Assembly (NCBI GenBank): GCA_002327765.1
Contig: DCUH01000119.1
Span: 1-24,768 of the forward strand
Reading direction: 5' to 3'
Length of the DNA stretch: 24,768 nucleotides
Source of the DNA: a bacterium UBA2219
Lineage (GTDB): Bacteria > Desulfobacterota > Deferrimicrobia > Deferrimicrobiales > Deferrimicrobiaceae
Below, one piece after another: positions 14,023 through 22,465 of this stretch. Positions within the stretch are counted from its first letter, which is position 1. Each line of letters opens with the position of its first letter. The translations under genes and the position numbers were made by a program. Under the pieces are notes generated by a model. It made no database searches and had not been told where the DNA came from. It saw nothing but the letters and a program-made list of their open reading frames with translations.

Positions 14023-15924
14023 ATGAAGGTGACGGTTCTGGCGGCAAGGGTCCTGTTGTTGTCGTGGGTTTCCGCGTGGTCCCCGTGCGCATGGGGCGGG
14101 GACGGCCCGGTGAACATGGAGCCCGTGGTGGTCACGGCGACGCGGATCGAGGAGAAGGTCTCGGAGCAGGCATCGTCGGTGAGCGTCGTGGAGCGGGACG
14201 CGATCGAGCTTACGGCCCCCGCTTTGGCGGGCGACGTCCTGCAGGGGATTCCGGGAGTCAGCGACCAGCGGTCCGGCGCCCCGGGCAGCCGGGAGAACAT
14301 CAAGATCCGCGGGGGCTCCGCGGCCGGCACGCTCGTGCTGATCGACGGGTTCCCGGTGAACAGCCCCAGCCTCGGCCAGTTCGACATCGGCTCCCTGCCG
14401 GCGGCGCGCTTCGACCGGGTGGAGGTCGTGCGGGGGGCCCAGAGCGCGCTGTACGGGTCGAACGCCATGTCCGGCGTCGTGAATTTCCTCCCGCCTGCGC
14501 CGGTGGAGGGCGCGCGGTTCGGTTCGACCTTTTCCGCCGGCAGCTTCGGGACGGTCCAGTGGAGCGGCTTCGCCGGGGGGGGCGGAAAGACAGGCTCGTT
14601 CCACGCGGGCGGCACGGGGTTCCGCAGCGACGGGCTCCACGAGAACGACGGCGCGCGGCTTGCCTCCTTCCTCGGGGGAGGCGACGTCCGGGCCGGCGAC
14701 CGGAGCCGCTTCCACTTCCTCCTGATGGCCACGGACTCCTCGAAGGAGGTGCCGATCGATTACGGCACGGAGCGCGACGACGACCACAACTGGAAGCGCC
14801 AGGGCTTCCTCGCCGGCGGGCGGTGGGAGACGCGCTTCTCCCCGGCCCTGTCGGTCACGGCTTCCGGGAGCGTCTACGACGAGAACTCCCGGGAAAAGGA
14901 CGACGCCGACCCCGGCGAGGCGTTCCCGTACGTTTTCGACGACGAGACGAAGACCCGGAAGACCGCTGTCGGGCTCACGGCGCGCATCACCGGGGGGAAG
15001 CGTTCCGAGACCTTCGTCGGTGCGGAGTTCGTGCGGGACCGCGCCACGGACACGCTGCGCTCCAATTACGGGGACGCGGACACCGCCGGGACGACCATCA
15101 ACCGCTCCCTCTTCGCCCAGGAGGAATGGAGGCCGCGCAAGGGGACGGGCCTGAGCGCGGGGGTCCGCGTCGACCGGAACTCGGAGGCGGGGACCGAGGT
15201 CAACCCGCGACTGGCGGCGTACCAGGAGGTCGGCGCGACGGGGATCCGGCTGCGGGCTGCCGCCGGCCGCGGCTTCCGGACGCCGACGGTCTCGGAGAAG
15301 ACCGACCCGTCCATCGGGAACCGATCCCTGTCCCCGGAGGTGACGGTGTCGTACGAGGCGGGGGCCGACGCGGTCCTGGCCGGGGGCGACGCCATCGTCT
15401 CCGCCGCCTGGTTCTACCAGTCCTTCCGGGACCTGATCCAGTGGGACGGCGCGGTGGCGGGGCCCGTCGGCTTCGGCCAGCTCCGAAACACCGGGCGCGC
15501 CTTTTCCCGCGGGGTCGAGGCGTCCGCCTCCTGGAACTTCCACCGGAACGCCGCCGCGGAGCTTTCCTACACCTGGACGGACACCTGGGACTCCGACGCG
15601 CGGCGGAGCATCCTCGGGCAGGCGGAGCACCGCGGGAGCGCGTCGCTCGTCCTCACGCCCGTGCGGGGCCTCACCTGCCGGGCGGATTGGCACGTCGAGG
15701 GCGACATGCTCGACGCCCCGCCGAACGGGGGGGACATCCGGCGGCCGGGATTCGCGCGGCTGGATCTCTTCGGCAGGTACCTCTGGAAGACGGGATCCCC
15801 CGGGGCGCCGGAGATCGCGTTCCACGGGAAGGTGCGGAACCTTCTGGACCGCGACTACGAGGAAAGGAAGGGATACCCTTCCCCCGGGATCGGCTTCCTC
15901 GTGGGCGTGGAACTGGCCATCTGA
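14023..15924 (+). CDS. btuB: TonB-dependent cobalamin receptor (BtuB-like)
   Basis: A 633-residue outer-membrane receptor that imports cobalamin with energy from TonB. It has a Sec signal (residues 1-25), a TonB box region EPVVVTAT at 33-40, a plug domain to about 150 (IRGGSAAGTLVLIDGFPVN and VEVVRGAQSALYGSNAMSGV), and a 22-strand barrel rich in alternating aromatic and polar residues. Start choice: ATG at 14023 with AAAGGAG at 14011-14017; the frame opens 12 codons earlier inside the riboswitch and is not used. The C-terminus ends GVELAI, without the usual final Phe or Trp of barrel proteins. Substrate is assigned from the riboswitch and the btuFCD neighbours. No TonB/ExbBD genes are in the window. 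Confidence 0.92.
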   Translation: MKVTVLAARVLLLSWVSAWSPCAWGGDGPVNMEPVVVTATRIEEKVSEQASSVSVVERDAIELTAPALAGDVLQGIPGVSDQRSGAPGSRENIKIRGGSAAGTLVLIDGFPVNSPSLGQFDIGSLPAARFDRVEVVRGAQSALYGSNAMSGVVNFLPPAPVEGARFGSTFSAGSFGTVQWSGFAGGGGKTGSFHAGGTGFRSDGLHENDGARLASFLGGGDVRAGDRSRFHFLLMATDSSKEVPIDYGTERDDDHNWKRQGFLAGGRWETRFSPALSVTASGSVYDENSREKDDADPGEAFPYVFDDETKTRKTAVGLTARITGGKRSETFVGAEFVRDRATDTLRSNYGDADTAGTTINRSLFAQEEWRPRKGTGLSAGVRVDRNSEAGTEVNPRLAAYQEVGATGIRLRAAAGRGFRTPTVSEKTDPSIGNRSLSPEVTVSYEAGADAVLAGGDAIVSAAWFYQSFRDLIQWDGAVAGPVGFGQLRNTGRAFSRGVEASASWNFHRNAAAELSYTWTDTWDSDARRSILGQAEHRGSASLVLTPVRGLTCRADWHVEGDMLDAPPNGGDIRRPGFARLDLFGRYLWKTGSPGAPEIAFHGKVRNLLDRDYEERKGYPSPGIGFLVGVELAI

Positions 15925-15930
15925 TGCCGC

Positions 15931-15966
15931 GGCGGGGAGGGACGTCCAGGGCCCCTCCCCGCCTTT
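15931..15966 (+). terminator. hairpin terminator after btuB
   Basis: GGCGGGGAGGG at 15931-15941 pairs perfectly over 11 bases with CCCTCCCCGCC at 15953-15963 across an 11-base loop, followed by TTT. The T-run is short but the stem is very strong and lies seven bases after the btuB stop, ending the B12 locus. Confidence 0.7.
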
Positions 15967-15992
15967 ACACCCCCGCGGAAACGCGATAACTT
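15964..15992 (+). promoter_or_regulatory. candidate sigma70 promoter for dksA-galT-glgA
   Basis: TTTACA at 15964-15969 matches five of six bases of the -35 consensus. The -10 element is either GATAAC at 15985-15990 (15-base spacer) or TAACTT at 15987-15992 (17-base spacer). It lies in the most AT-rich patch between btuB and the dksA-like gene. Motif matching only. Confidence 0.35.
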
Positions 15993-16032
15993 ATTTCAAC
16001 CAGAGACGCGTTCGTCCGGGGGGCCTCGCGTG

Positions 16033-16389
16033 ATGGATCGCAGCCTCATCGAAATGTGCCGTGTCGAGCTGCAGCGGCAGCTCGACGAGATCACGGCGGA
16101 AGCGGAACGGACCGTCGTGGACATGACCACCGTCGGGGAGGAGAACTTCCCCGATCCCACCGACCGCGCCCTTCTCGAGTCGAACCGGAACTTCACCCTT
16201 CGTCTCCGGGACCGGGACCGGAAGCTCGTCGCGAAGATCAAGGTCGCCTTGAAGCGGATCGAGAACGGCACGTTCGGCGTATGCGAGGGATGCGGCGGCG
16301 AGATCGAGGAGAAACGGCTTCTCGCAAGGCCGGTGACCACCCTCTGCATCGATTGCAAGACCGACGAGGAGGAGATCGAGGTCCGGTAG
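16033..16389 (+). CDS. DksA/TraR-family zinc-finger transcription regulator
   Basis: A 118-residue protein of the DksA/TraR family, which binds RNA polymerase through the secondary channel, often together with ppGpp. A coiled coil (about 5-70) carries at its tip FPDPTDRA, with D41, D44 and A46 placed as the functional Asp-Asp-Ala tip residues of DksA. The C-terminal zinc finger is complete: C84-x2-C87-x17-C105-x2-C108. It is shorter than E. coli DksA (151 residues) because of a trimmed N-terminus. GTG at 16030 is an equally placed start three bases upstream; I prefer the ATG with the G-run at 16018-16023 upstream. It is followed after 48 bases by galT. Confidence 0.93.
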   Translation: MDRSLIEMCRVELQRQLDEITAEAERTVVDMTTVGEENFPDPTDRALLESNRNFTLRLRDRDRKLVAKIKVALKRIENGTFGVCEGCGGEIEEKRLLARPVTTLCIDCKTDEEEIEVR

Positions 16390-16437
16390 CCTCTTTCCGG
16401 GACGCCCCCGCAAGTTTTCCCTGCCGCCGGAGGACAT

Positions 16438-17433
16438 ATGACGGAGTTGCGCAAAGACCCGATCGTGGGCCGATGGGTCATCATTTCCACGGAGCGCGCC
16501 AAGCGCCCGCAGGAATTCGCCAGGGAGCCGTCGGTGCGCAAGGGCGGCGTCTGCCCCCTGTGCCCCGGCAGCGAGCGGATGACCCCGCCCGAGATCCTGG
16601 CCTACCGGAACGGCGGAAGCCCCAACGACCCGAACTGGACGGTGCGGGTGGTCTCCAACAAGTTCCCCGCCCTGCGCATCGAAGGGGAGCTCGGGAAGGC
16701 GGCCGACGGGATCTACGACCGGATGAACGGCATCGGGGCCCACGAGGTCGTCATCGAGACGCCGAGCCACGACATCGACCTGTTCGACCTGCCGGAGGAC
16801 CGGTTCCGGGACGTCCTCTGGGCCTTCCGGGACCGCCTGCTCGACCTGAAGAACGACCACCGGTTCAAGTCGGTCATCATCTTCAAGAACCACGGTTCGG
16901 CCGCCGGCGCGTCGCTTTCCCACAGCCACTCCCAGCTGATCGCCCTTCCCGTCATCCCGAAGCGGGTGCTGGAGGAGATGTCCGGGTGCAAGGACTACTA
17001 CCGGTTCCGAGACCGGTGCGTCTTCTGCGACATCATCGTCCAGGAGATGGACCAGAAGGCCCGCATCGTCGAGGAGACCGGCGAGTTCCTCGCCTTCGCG
17101 CCGTACGCCCCGCGGTTCCCCTTCGAGACCTGGATCGTCCCGAAACGGCACCAGTGCGCATTCGAGATGATCGAGGAGGGGCAGGCGAAGGCGCTTGCCG
17201 CCGTCTTCCGCCGGACGCTGAGGCGGCTGAACATCGCCCTGGAGAACCCCCCGTTCAATTTCATCATCCACAGCGCCCCCTTCCAGGAGAGGGCCGCCGA
17301 TTTCTACCACTGGCACATAGAGATCATGCCGAAGCTGACGAAGGTGGCCGGCTTCGAATGGGGATCGGGGTTCTACATCAACCCGACCCCGCCGGAGGAG
17401 TCGGCGAAGTTCATGCGCGAGCTGCCGGAATGA
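16438..17433 (+). CDS. galT: galactose-1-phosphate uridylyltransferase
   Basis: A 331-residue GalT of the HIT superfamily, which swaps UMP between UDP-glucose and galactose-1-phosphate in the Leloir pathway. It begins with the typical E-L-R-x-D-P-I-x-x-x-W-V-I-I, has Cys pair C39/C42 (CPLC) in a zinc-site position, and the active-site motif HSHSQ at 162-166, in which H164 is the expected nucleophile. Here Ser replaces the Pro of the usual HPH core. A second repeat contains the FCDII motif and the YHWHIEI stretch near the end. GGAGG at 16429-16433 supports the start. No galK or galE is nearby; pairing with glgA suggests a role in nucleotide-sugar supply for glycogen or surface glycan, and an ADP-sugar activity cannot be excluded. 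Confidence 0.9.
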   Translation: MTELRKDPIVGRWVIISTERAKRPQEFAREPSVRKGGVCPLCPGSERMTPPEILAYRNGGSPNDPNWTVRVVSNKFPALRIEGELGKAADGIYDRMNGIGAHEVVIETPSHDIDLFDLPEDRFRDVLWAFRDRLLDLKNDHRFKSVIIFKNHGSAAGASLSHSHSQLIALPVIPKRVLEEMSGCKDYYRFRDRCVFCDIIVQEMDQKARIVEETGEFLAFAPYAPRFPFETWIVPKRHQCAFEMIEEGQAKALAAVFRRTLRRLNIALENPPFNFIIHSAPFQERAADFYHWHIEIMPKLTKVAGFEWGSGFYINPTPPEESAKFMRELPE

Positions 17434-17449
17434 GGGGGGGGAAACGGGA

Positions 17450-18910
17450 ATGAAGGTCCTCGTCGCGTCCGCCGAGGCGGTCCCCTACGCGAAGACGGGA
17501 GGCCTGGCCGACGTCGCGGGCGCCCTCCCCAGGGCGCTGCGCCGGATCGGGGTGGAGGCGGACCTGATCCTGCCCTATTACCGCTGCATCGGGAAGGACC
17601 GGTTCCCCTTGTGGGAAGGGCCCCGGGACATCCGCGTGCCGCTCGGGCACCGGGAGGAGCCGGGCGTCGTGGAGGAGACGGAGGAGGCCGACGGCGGGCG
17701 CGCGTTCCTCGTGCGCAACGACGGGTATTTCGACCGGGAGTTCCTCTACGGGACCCGCGACGGCGACTACGTGGACAACTGCGAGCGGTTCACCTTCTTC
17801 TGCCGCGGCGTCATGGAGTGGATCCTGCGCTCCGGACGGCGCTACGACGTCCTGCACTGCCACGACTGGCAGACGGCCCTGGTCCCCGTATACGTGAACA
17901 CGCTCTACGCCGACATGGAGCCGTTCCGCTCCGCGGGGACCGTCTTCACCGTCCACAACCTCGGGTACCAGGGGCTGTTCTGGAACCACGACCTGCCGCT
18001 GACGGGGCTGGGATGGGACCTGTTCACGCCGCGCGGGCTGGAGTTCTACGGGAAGCTCAACCTGATGAAGGGGGGGCTGGTGTTCGCGGACGTCCTCTCC
18101 ACGGTCTCCGAGACCTACAGCCGGGAGATCCAGAAGGAGGAGTACGGCCACGGGCTCGAGGGCGTCCTCTACGAGCGCCGGGAGGACCTCTACGGCATCG
18201 TCAACGGGATCGACTACGACGAGTGGAACCCCGCCACCGACCGGTGGATCGCGGCGAACTACACCGCGGCGGACCTCTCCGGCAAGAAGGAGTGCCGGCG
18301 GGACCTCCTCGCCGAGTTCGGCCTTCCCGACCGGGAGGAGCCGCTGATCGGCATCATCGGCCGGCTGACCGTGCAGAAGGGGATCGACCTCATCGAGCAG
18401 GCCGGGGACTGGCTGGCCGCGCAGCCGTTGCGACTGGTGATCCTCGGCAGCGGGGAACGGCGGTACGAGGAGGCGATCCTGGAGCTGGGGCGGAAATACC
18501 CGGGGCGGGTCGCCATCCGGGTCGCGCACGACAACGCGCTGGCGCACAAGATCGAGGCCGGCGCGGACGCCTACCTGATGCCGTCGCGCTACGAGCCGTG
18601 CGGGCTGAACCAGATCTACAGCCTCAAATACGGGACCGTCCCCATCGTCCGGAACACGGGGGGGCTGGCCGACACGGTGAGGGACGCCGACGCGGACCCC
18701 GTGGCGGGGACCGGGTTCGTCTTCGACGAGTACGATCCCGGCGACATGAAGGACGCGGTCTCCCGGGCTCTCGCCGCCTTCGCCGACCGGCCGCGCTGGA
18801 AGGAAATCGTCCGGCGCGGGATGGAGAAGGACTTTTCCTGGGAGGCATCGGCCCGGCAGTACGTCGACCTGTACGAGAATGCCCTCCGCAAGCGGGGGAG
18901 GAAAGGGTAG
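17450..18910 (+). CDS. glgA: glycogen synthase GlgA
   Basis: A 486-residue GT5 glycosyltransferase that extends alpha-1,4-glucan from ADP-glucose. The N-terminal KTGGLADV motif at 15-22 binds the nucleotide-sugar diphosphate, and the C-terminal SRYEPCGL motif (379-386) contains the catalytic-region Glu E382. The whole length matches bacterial GlgA with its two Rossmann domains. The start is ATG at 17450, 17 bases after the galT stop, with a G-rich AAACGGGA upstream. It probably forms one operon with galT, and the histidine kinase follows only 11 bases after its stop. Confidence 0.96.
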   Translation: MKVLVASAEAVPYAKTGGLADVAGALPRALRRIGVEADLILPYYRCIGKDRFPLWEGPRDIRVPLGHREEPGVVEETEEADGGRAFLVRNDGYFDREFLYGTRDGDYVDNCERFTFFCRGVMEWILRSGRRYDVLHCHDWQTALVPVYVNTLYADMEPFRSAGTVFTVHNLGYQGLFWNHDLPLTGLGWDLFTPRGLEFYGKLNLMKGGLVFADVLSTVSETYSREIQKEEYGHGLEGVLYERREDLYGIVNGIDYDEWNPATDRWIAANYTAADLSGKKECRRDLLAEFGLPDREEPLIGIIGRLTVQKGIDLIEQAGDWLAAQPLRLVILGSGERRYEEAILELGRKYPGRVAIRVAHDNALAHKIEAGADAYLMPSRYEPCGLNQIYSLKYGTVPIVRNTGGLADTVRDADADPVAGTGFVFDEYDPGDMKDAVSRALAAFADRPRWKEIVRRGMEKDFSWEASARQYVDLYENALRKRGRKG

Positions 18911-18921
18911 CAAAGAGCCGC

Positions 18922-21387
18922 ATGCCCGACAGCGGGGACAAGCAGTCCTTCCTATCCTTACTGACACGGGTCGTCGAGATATCCAACTCGAACATCCTGG
19001 TCGAGAACCGGCTGAAGTCGATCTGCGACCTCCTGTGCCGCGACGGCCGCTTCGACTCCATCTGCTTCTTCCGCCGGGAGCCGAGGGGGGAGGACCTCGT
19101 TCCCTGGATCTCCTCCGCCATGGGGATCGACGAGTGCTCGCGGTTGGACTTCGTCATCCGATCGGGGGAAGGCGCCGCCGGCAAGGCGGCGTATCGCCGG
19201 GCCCCGGCATTCTTCCCCGACGTGAAGGGGCACCCTCCCGCGCAGGCGATCTCGCGGGAGCTCGGGGACTATTCCTCGATCCTCTCCGTCCCGGTGATGG
19301 ACGACGTCTACCTGTACGGCGTGATGAACCTGTCCTCGCTCGACCCGGTCCGGTACACCGAGGAGGAGATGGCGTTCTTCCAGGTCGTGGCGACGGAGGC
19401 GGCGGGGGCGATCCGCAACAGCAAGCTGTACCACGACGCCCGGAAGCGCGTGTCGGAGCTCATCACCCTGAACGAGATCGGCCGCGCGATCATCTCCTCG
19501 TTCGACGTGAAGGACATCCTGGGATACGTCTCCAAGTCCACGACGCGGCTGCTGGCGGCCGACGGGTGCACGGTCCGGCTGTCGGCCGAGGGGCGCGGGG
19601 GCCTTCGGGTGATGATGGACGAAGGGTACGGCCGGCCCGGCTTCCGCCGCGAGTTCCGGTCCCCGGGGAAGGCGCTGGCGCTGCAGGTCTTCCAGCAGAG
19701 GCGCCCGCTGCTCATCAACGGCCCGGAAGACTCGCCGTTCCACGAGGACCTTTCCCGGAGGGGCATCACCTCGTTCCTCGGCCTGCCCATCGTCTCCAAG
19801 GACCGTTCGCTGGGCGTCATCAGCTACTACTCCGCCACCCACGGCGCGCAGTTCGACATGGAGGCGGTCCACCTGATGCAGACGGTGTGCTCCCAGCTCG
19901 CGAACATGATCGAGCACGCGACGACCCTCGAGAAGGCCCGACGGCTCGCGCAGGAGAACCAGGAGAAGGTGCGGCGGATCTCGGCGATGTACGACATCGC
20001 GCGGGTGATGATGACCACCGTGAAGACGGAGCGGCTGCTACAGTCCATCCTGTTCTCCCTCATCTCCCCCGAGGGGCTGAAATTCAGCCGGGCGATCCTG
20101 TTCCTCCTGTCCGAGGACGGGAACTCCCTCGTGGGCCGGATGGCGATGGGCCCGCGCGACCGGAAGGAGCTCCGGTGGATCGACCGCCTCCCGCGGAACC
20201 TGGAGGAGGAGGGGTCGGAGGGAGCAGGGGAGGGGCCCCGGGAGCTTCTCTGGCCGGAGGTGGAGCAGCTCAGGATCCCCCTGGGCGAGACCGCCTGCCT
20301 TGTGAGCCGGGCGGTGCGGGAGAAGCGCCCGGTCCGGTCCGAGCGCCGGTGCGAGGCCGGCGCGCGGGAGCAGGGCACCGATTTCTGCGTGGGGTTCTGC
20401 GGGACCCATCCCGGCGAGTTCGTCGTCGTTCCCCTCATCGTCAAGGGAGAGGCGCGCGGCGTCATCTACGTCGACAACATGTTCCGCGACCGGGAGCTGA
20501 CGGACGAGGACATCCAGGTCCTCACCACCTTCGCCTCCAACGCGGCCCTCGCGATGGAGACCGTTTCCCTCTACGAGTCGCTGGAGACCGCCCTCCACAC
20601 GGTGCGTTCCACGCAGGACCGCCTCCTGCAGAGCGAGAAGCTCATGGCCCTGGGCGAGATGGCCGCGCGGATCGCGCACGAGATCAAGAACCCCCTCACC
20701 GTGATCGGGGGGTTCGCCCGGCGGATGGCCCGGCCCGACAAGCCCTCGGCCGACGGCGCTTCCGTGGAGAGGTACGCCCAGATCATCCTGAAGGAGGTGC
20801 AGCGGCTGGAGAGGATCATCCAGGAGACGCTCTATTTCTCCAGGGAGGTCGCCCCCGAGCTGCGCAAGGTGGACGTGAACCGGGTGATCCGCGACGCCCT
20901 GGCGACGTTCCGCGACGAGCTCCAGGAGGCCCACATCGCGACGGCGGTCGACCTGTCGCCGGAGTTGCCGGCGATCTCCGCCGACCCCGACCAGATCGCG
21001 CAGGTGCTATGGAACCTCGTCAACAACGCCATCCAGGCGATGGAGGGCAGCGGCACCCTGGCGATCACCACGCGGCCCTCCGCTCCCCCCGAGCAGGCGG
21101 GCGTGACCCTCCGGGTGAGCGACACGGGCGGCGGGATCCCCCACGACGTCGTGCACAACATCTTCAACCCCTTCTTCACCACGAAGGCGAAGGGCACGGG
21201 ACTGGGCCTCACCATCGTCCACGCGATCGTCGAGCGGCACGGCGGGACGATCCATCTGGACAACCAGGAAGGGAAAGGCGTAACCTTCTCCATCTTCCTG
21301 CCGCTCTTCCCCAAGGAGGCGGGAGCGGGGGACCGGATACTGGAGCGGATGAGGAAGAGCGAGGGCCATGAAAACGGATCTGGATGA
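18922..21387 (+). CDS. soluble sensor histidine kinase with three GAF domains
   Basis: An 821-residue cytoplasmic kinase with no membrane segment. Three GAF-like domains lie at about 15-168, 180-332 and 350-548, joined by short helical linkers. Then come a HisKA domain with phospho-acceptor H586 in the motif IAHEIKNPL and an HATPase domain with N702 (N box), DTGGG from 734 (G1), NPFFTTK (F box) and GTGLGL at 758-763 (G2). All catalytic motifs are intact. GAF3 contains C477, C489, C493 and H497 in a loop that could hold a metal or Fe-S centre. The open frame continues upstream through glgA out of frame; ATG at 18922 is the first usable start, with only a weak AAAGAG site. It overlaps mqnE by 20 bases. 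No response regulator is adjacent, so its partner is unknown. Confidence 0.93.
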   Translation: MPDSGDKQSFLSLLTRVVEISNSNILVENRLKSICDLLCRDGRFDSICFFRREPRGEDLVPWISSAMGIDECSRLDFVIRSGEGAAGKAAYRRAPAFFPDVKGHPPAQAISRELGDYSSILSVPVMDDVYLYGVMNLSSLDPVRYTEEEMAFFQVVATEAAGAIRNSKLYHDARKRVSELITLNEIGRAIISSFDVKDILGYVSKSTTRLLAADGCTVRLSAEGRGGLRVMMDEGYGRPGFRREFRSPGKALALQVFQQRRPLLINGPEDSPFHEDLSRRGITSFLGLPIVSKDRSLGVISYYSATHGAQFDMEAVHLMQTVCSQLANMIEHATTLEKARRLAQENQEKVRRISAMYDIARVMMTTVKTERLLQSILFSLISPEGLKFSRAILFLLSEDGNSLVGRMAMGPRDRKELRWIDRLPRNLEEEGSEGAGEGPRELLWPEVEQLRIPLGETACLVSRAVREKRPVRSERRCEAGAREQGTDFCVGFCGTHPGEFVVVPLIVKGEARGVIYVDNMFRDRELTDEDIQVLTTFASNAALAMETVSLYESLETALHTVRSTQDRLLQSEKLMALGEMAARIAHEIKNPLTVIGGFARRMARPDKPSADGASVERYAQIILKEVQRLERIIQETLYFSREVAPELRKVDVNRVIRDALATFRDELQEAHIATAVDLSPELPAISADPDQIAQVLWNLVNNAIQAMEGSGTLAITTRPSAPPEQAGVTLRVSDTGGGIPHDVVHNIFNPFFTTKAKGTGLGLTIVHAIVERHGGTIHLDNQEGKGVTFSIFLPLFPKEAGAGDRILERMRKSEGHENGSG

Positions 21388-22465
21388 AATCCGCGGGAAA
21401 GTGGAGGCGGGGGAACGCCTGTCCGAGGCGGACGCCCTCGCTCTTTACCGGTCGCGCGACCTGCTCGCCGTCGGGGAGATGGCGCAGCTCGCGAACCGCA
21501 GGGTGAACGGGGACCGTGTCCATTTCATCGTGAACCGCCACATCAACCCGACGAACGTCTGCGTGAACCGGTGCCGGTTCTGCGCCTTCAGCAAGAGCAG
21601 GGAGGAGCCGCTCGCCTACACGATGACCCTGGAGGAGATCCTCCGCCGGGCGGAGGAGGCGCAGGAGCAGAAAGCGACGGAGATCCACATCGTGGGCGGG
21701 CTGCACCCGGACCTGCCGTTCGGCTTCTACCTCGAGATGCTGCGGACCTTGAGGGAGCGCCACCCCTCCATGCACATCCAGGCGTTCACCGCCGTCGAGA
21801 TCGACTACTTCGGGAAGATCTCCGGACTGCCGCTTTCCGAGGTCGTGTCGCGGCTGAAAAGAGCGGGCCTGGGAAGCCTTCCCGGCGGCGGCGCGGAGAT
21901 CTTCTGCCCGGAGGTCCGCAACGAGATCTGTCCGGAGAAGATCTCCGGGGACCGGTGGCTCGAGGTGATGGAGGCGGTCCACGCGGCGGGGCTGAAAAGC
22001 AACGCGACCATGCTCTACGGCCACGTGGAGACGCTCGCGTCGCGCGTGGACCACATGCGGCGCCTCCGGGAGCTGCAGGACCGCACGGGCGGCTTCCAGT
22101 CGTTCATCCCGCTGGCGTTCCACCCGGCGAACACCGACATCGAGAAGGGAAGCACCACCGGGGTGGACGACCTGCTGGCGCTGGCCGTGGGGCGCCTCTA
22201 CCTCGACAACTTCCGCCACGTCAAGGCGTTCTGGATCAACATCGGCCCGAAGCTTGCCCAGGTCTCCCTCCACTTCGGCGTGGACGACATCGACGGCACG
22301 GTGGTGGAGGAGAAGATCTCGCACGCGGCGGGGGCGTCGACGGGGCAGGAGATGACGGTCGGCGACCTGGTGGCGATGATCCGGCAGGCGGGGAGGGTCC
22401 CCGTGGAGCGCGACACGCTGTACAACGTCGTGCGGGAGTGGCCGGCGGAGGGTCCCGACACGTGA
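21368..22465 (+). CDS. mqnE: aminofutalosine synthase MqnE
   Basis: A 365-residue radical SAM enzyme that joins the chorismate-derived enol ether to a nucleoside to make aminofutalosine in the futalosine route to menaquinone. The cluster-binding cysteines C65-x3-C69-x2-C72 lie in NVCVNRCRFCAF. The family motifs HIVGGLHPDLPF, LPGGGAEIF and FIPLAFHPANT are present. The start ATG at 21368 lies within the end of the kinase gene with GAGGGCC upstream. The paralogue MqnC follows and overlaps it. Distinguishing MqnE from MqnC rests on the shared HPDLPF and ALAFHP-type motifs and on the order; confidence is high because the second gene fits MqnC better. Confidence 0.92.
   Translation: MKTDLDEIRGKVEAGERLSEADALALYRSRDLLAVGEMAQLANRRVNGDRVHFIVNRHINPTNVCVNRCRFCAFSKSREEPLAYTMTLEEILRRAEEAQEQKATEIHIVGGLHPDLPFGFYLEMLRTLRERHPSMHIQAFTAVEIDYFGKISGLPLSEVVSRLKRAGLGSLPGGGAEIFCPEVRNEICPEKISGDRWLEVMEAVHAAGLKSNATMLYGHVETLASRVDHMRRLRELQDRTGGFQSFIPLAFHPANTDIEKGSTTGVDDLLALAVGRLYLDNFRHVKAFWINIGPKLAQVSLHFGVDDIDGTVVEEKISHAAGASTGQEMTVGDLVAMIRQAGRVPVERDTLYNVVREWPAEGPDT

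Noticed and set aside
17611..18921. Apparent fusion of a long N-terminal region to the histidine kinase
   Set aside because: This part is a shadow of glgA in another frame. The first ATG after the glgA stop (18922) begins just before the first GAF domain.
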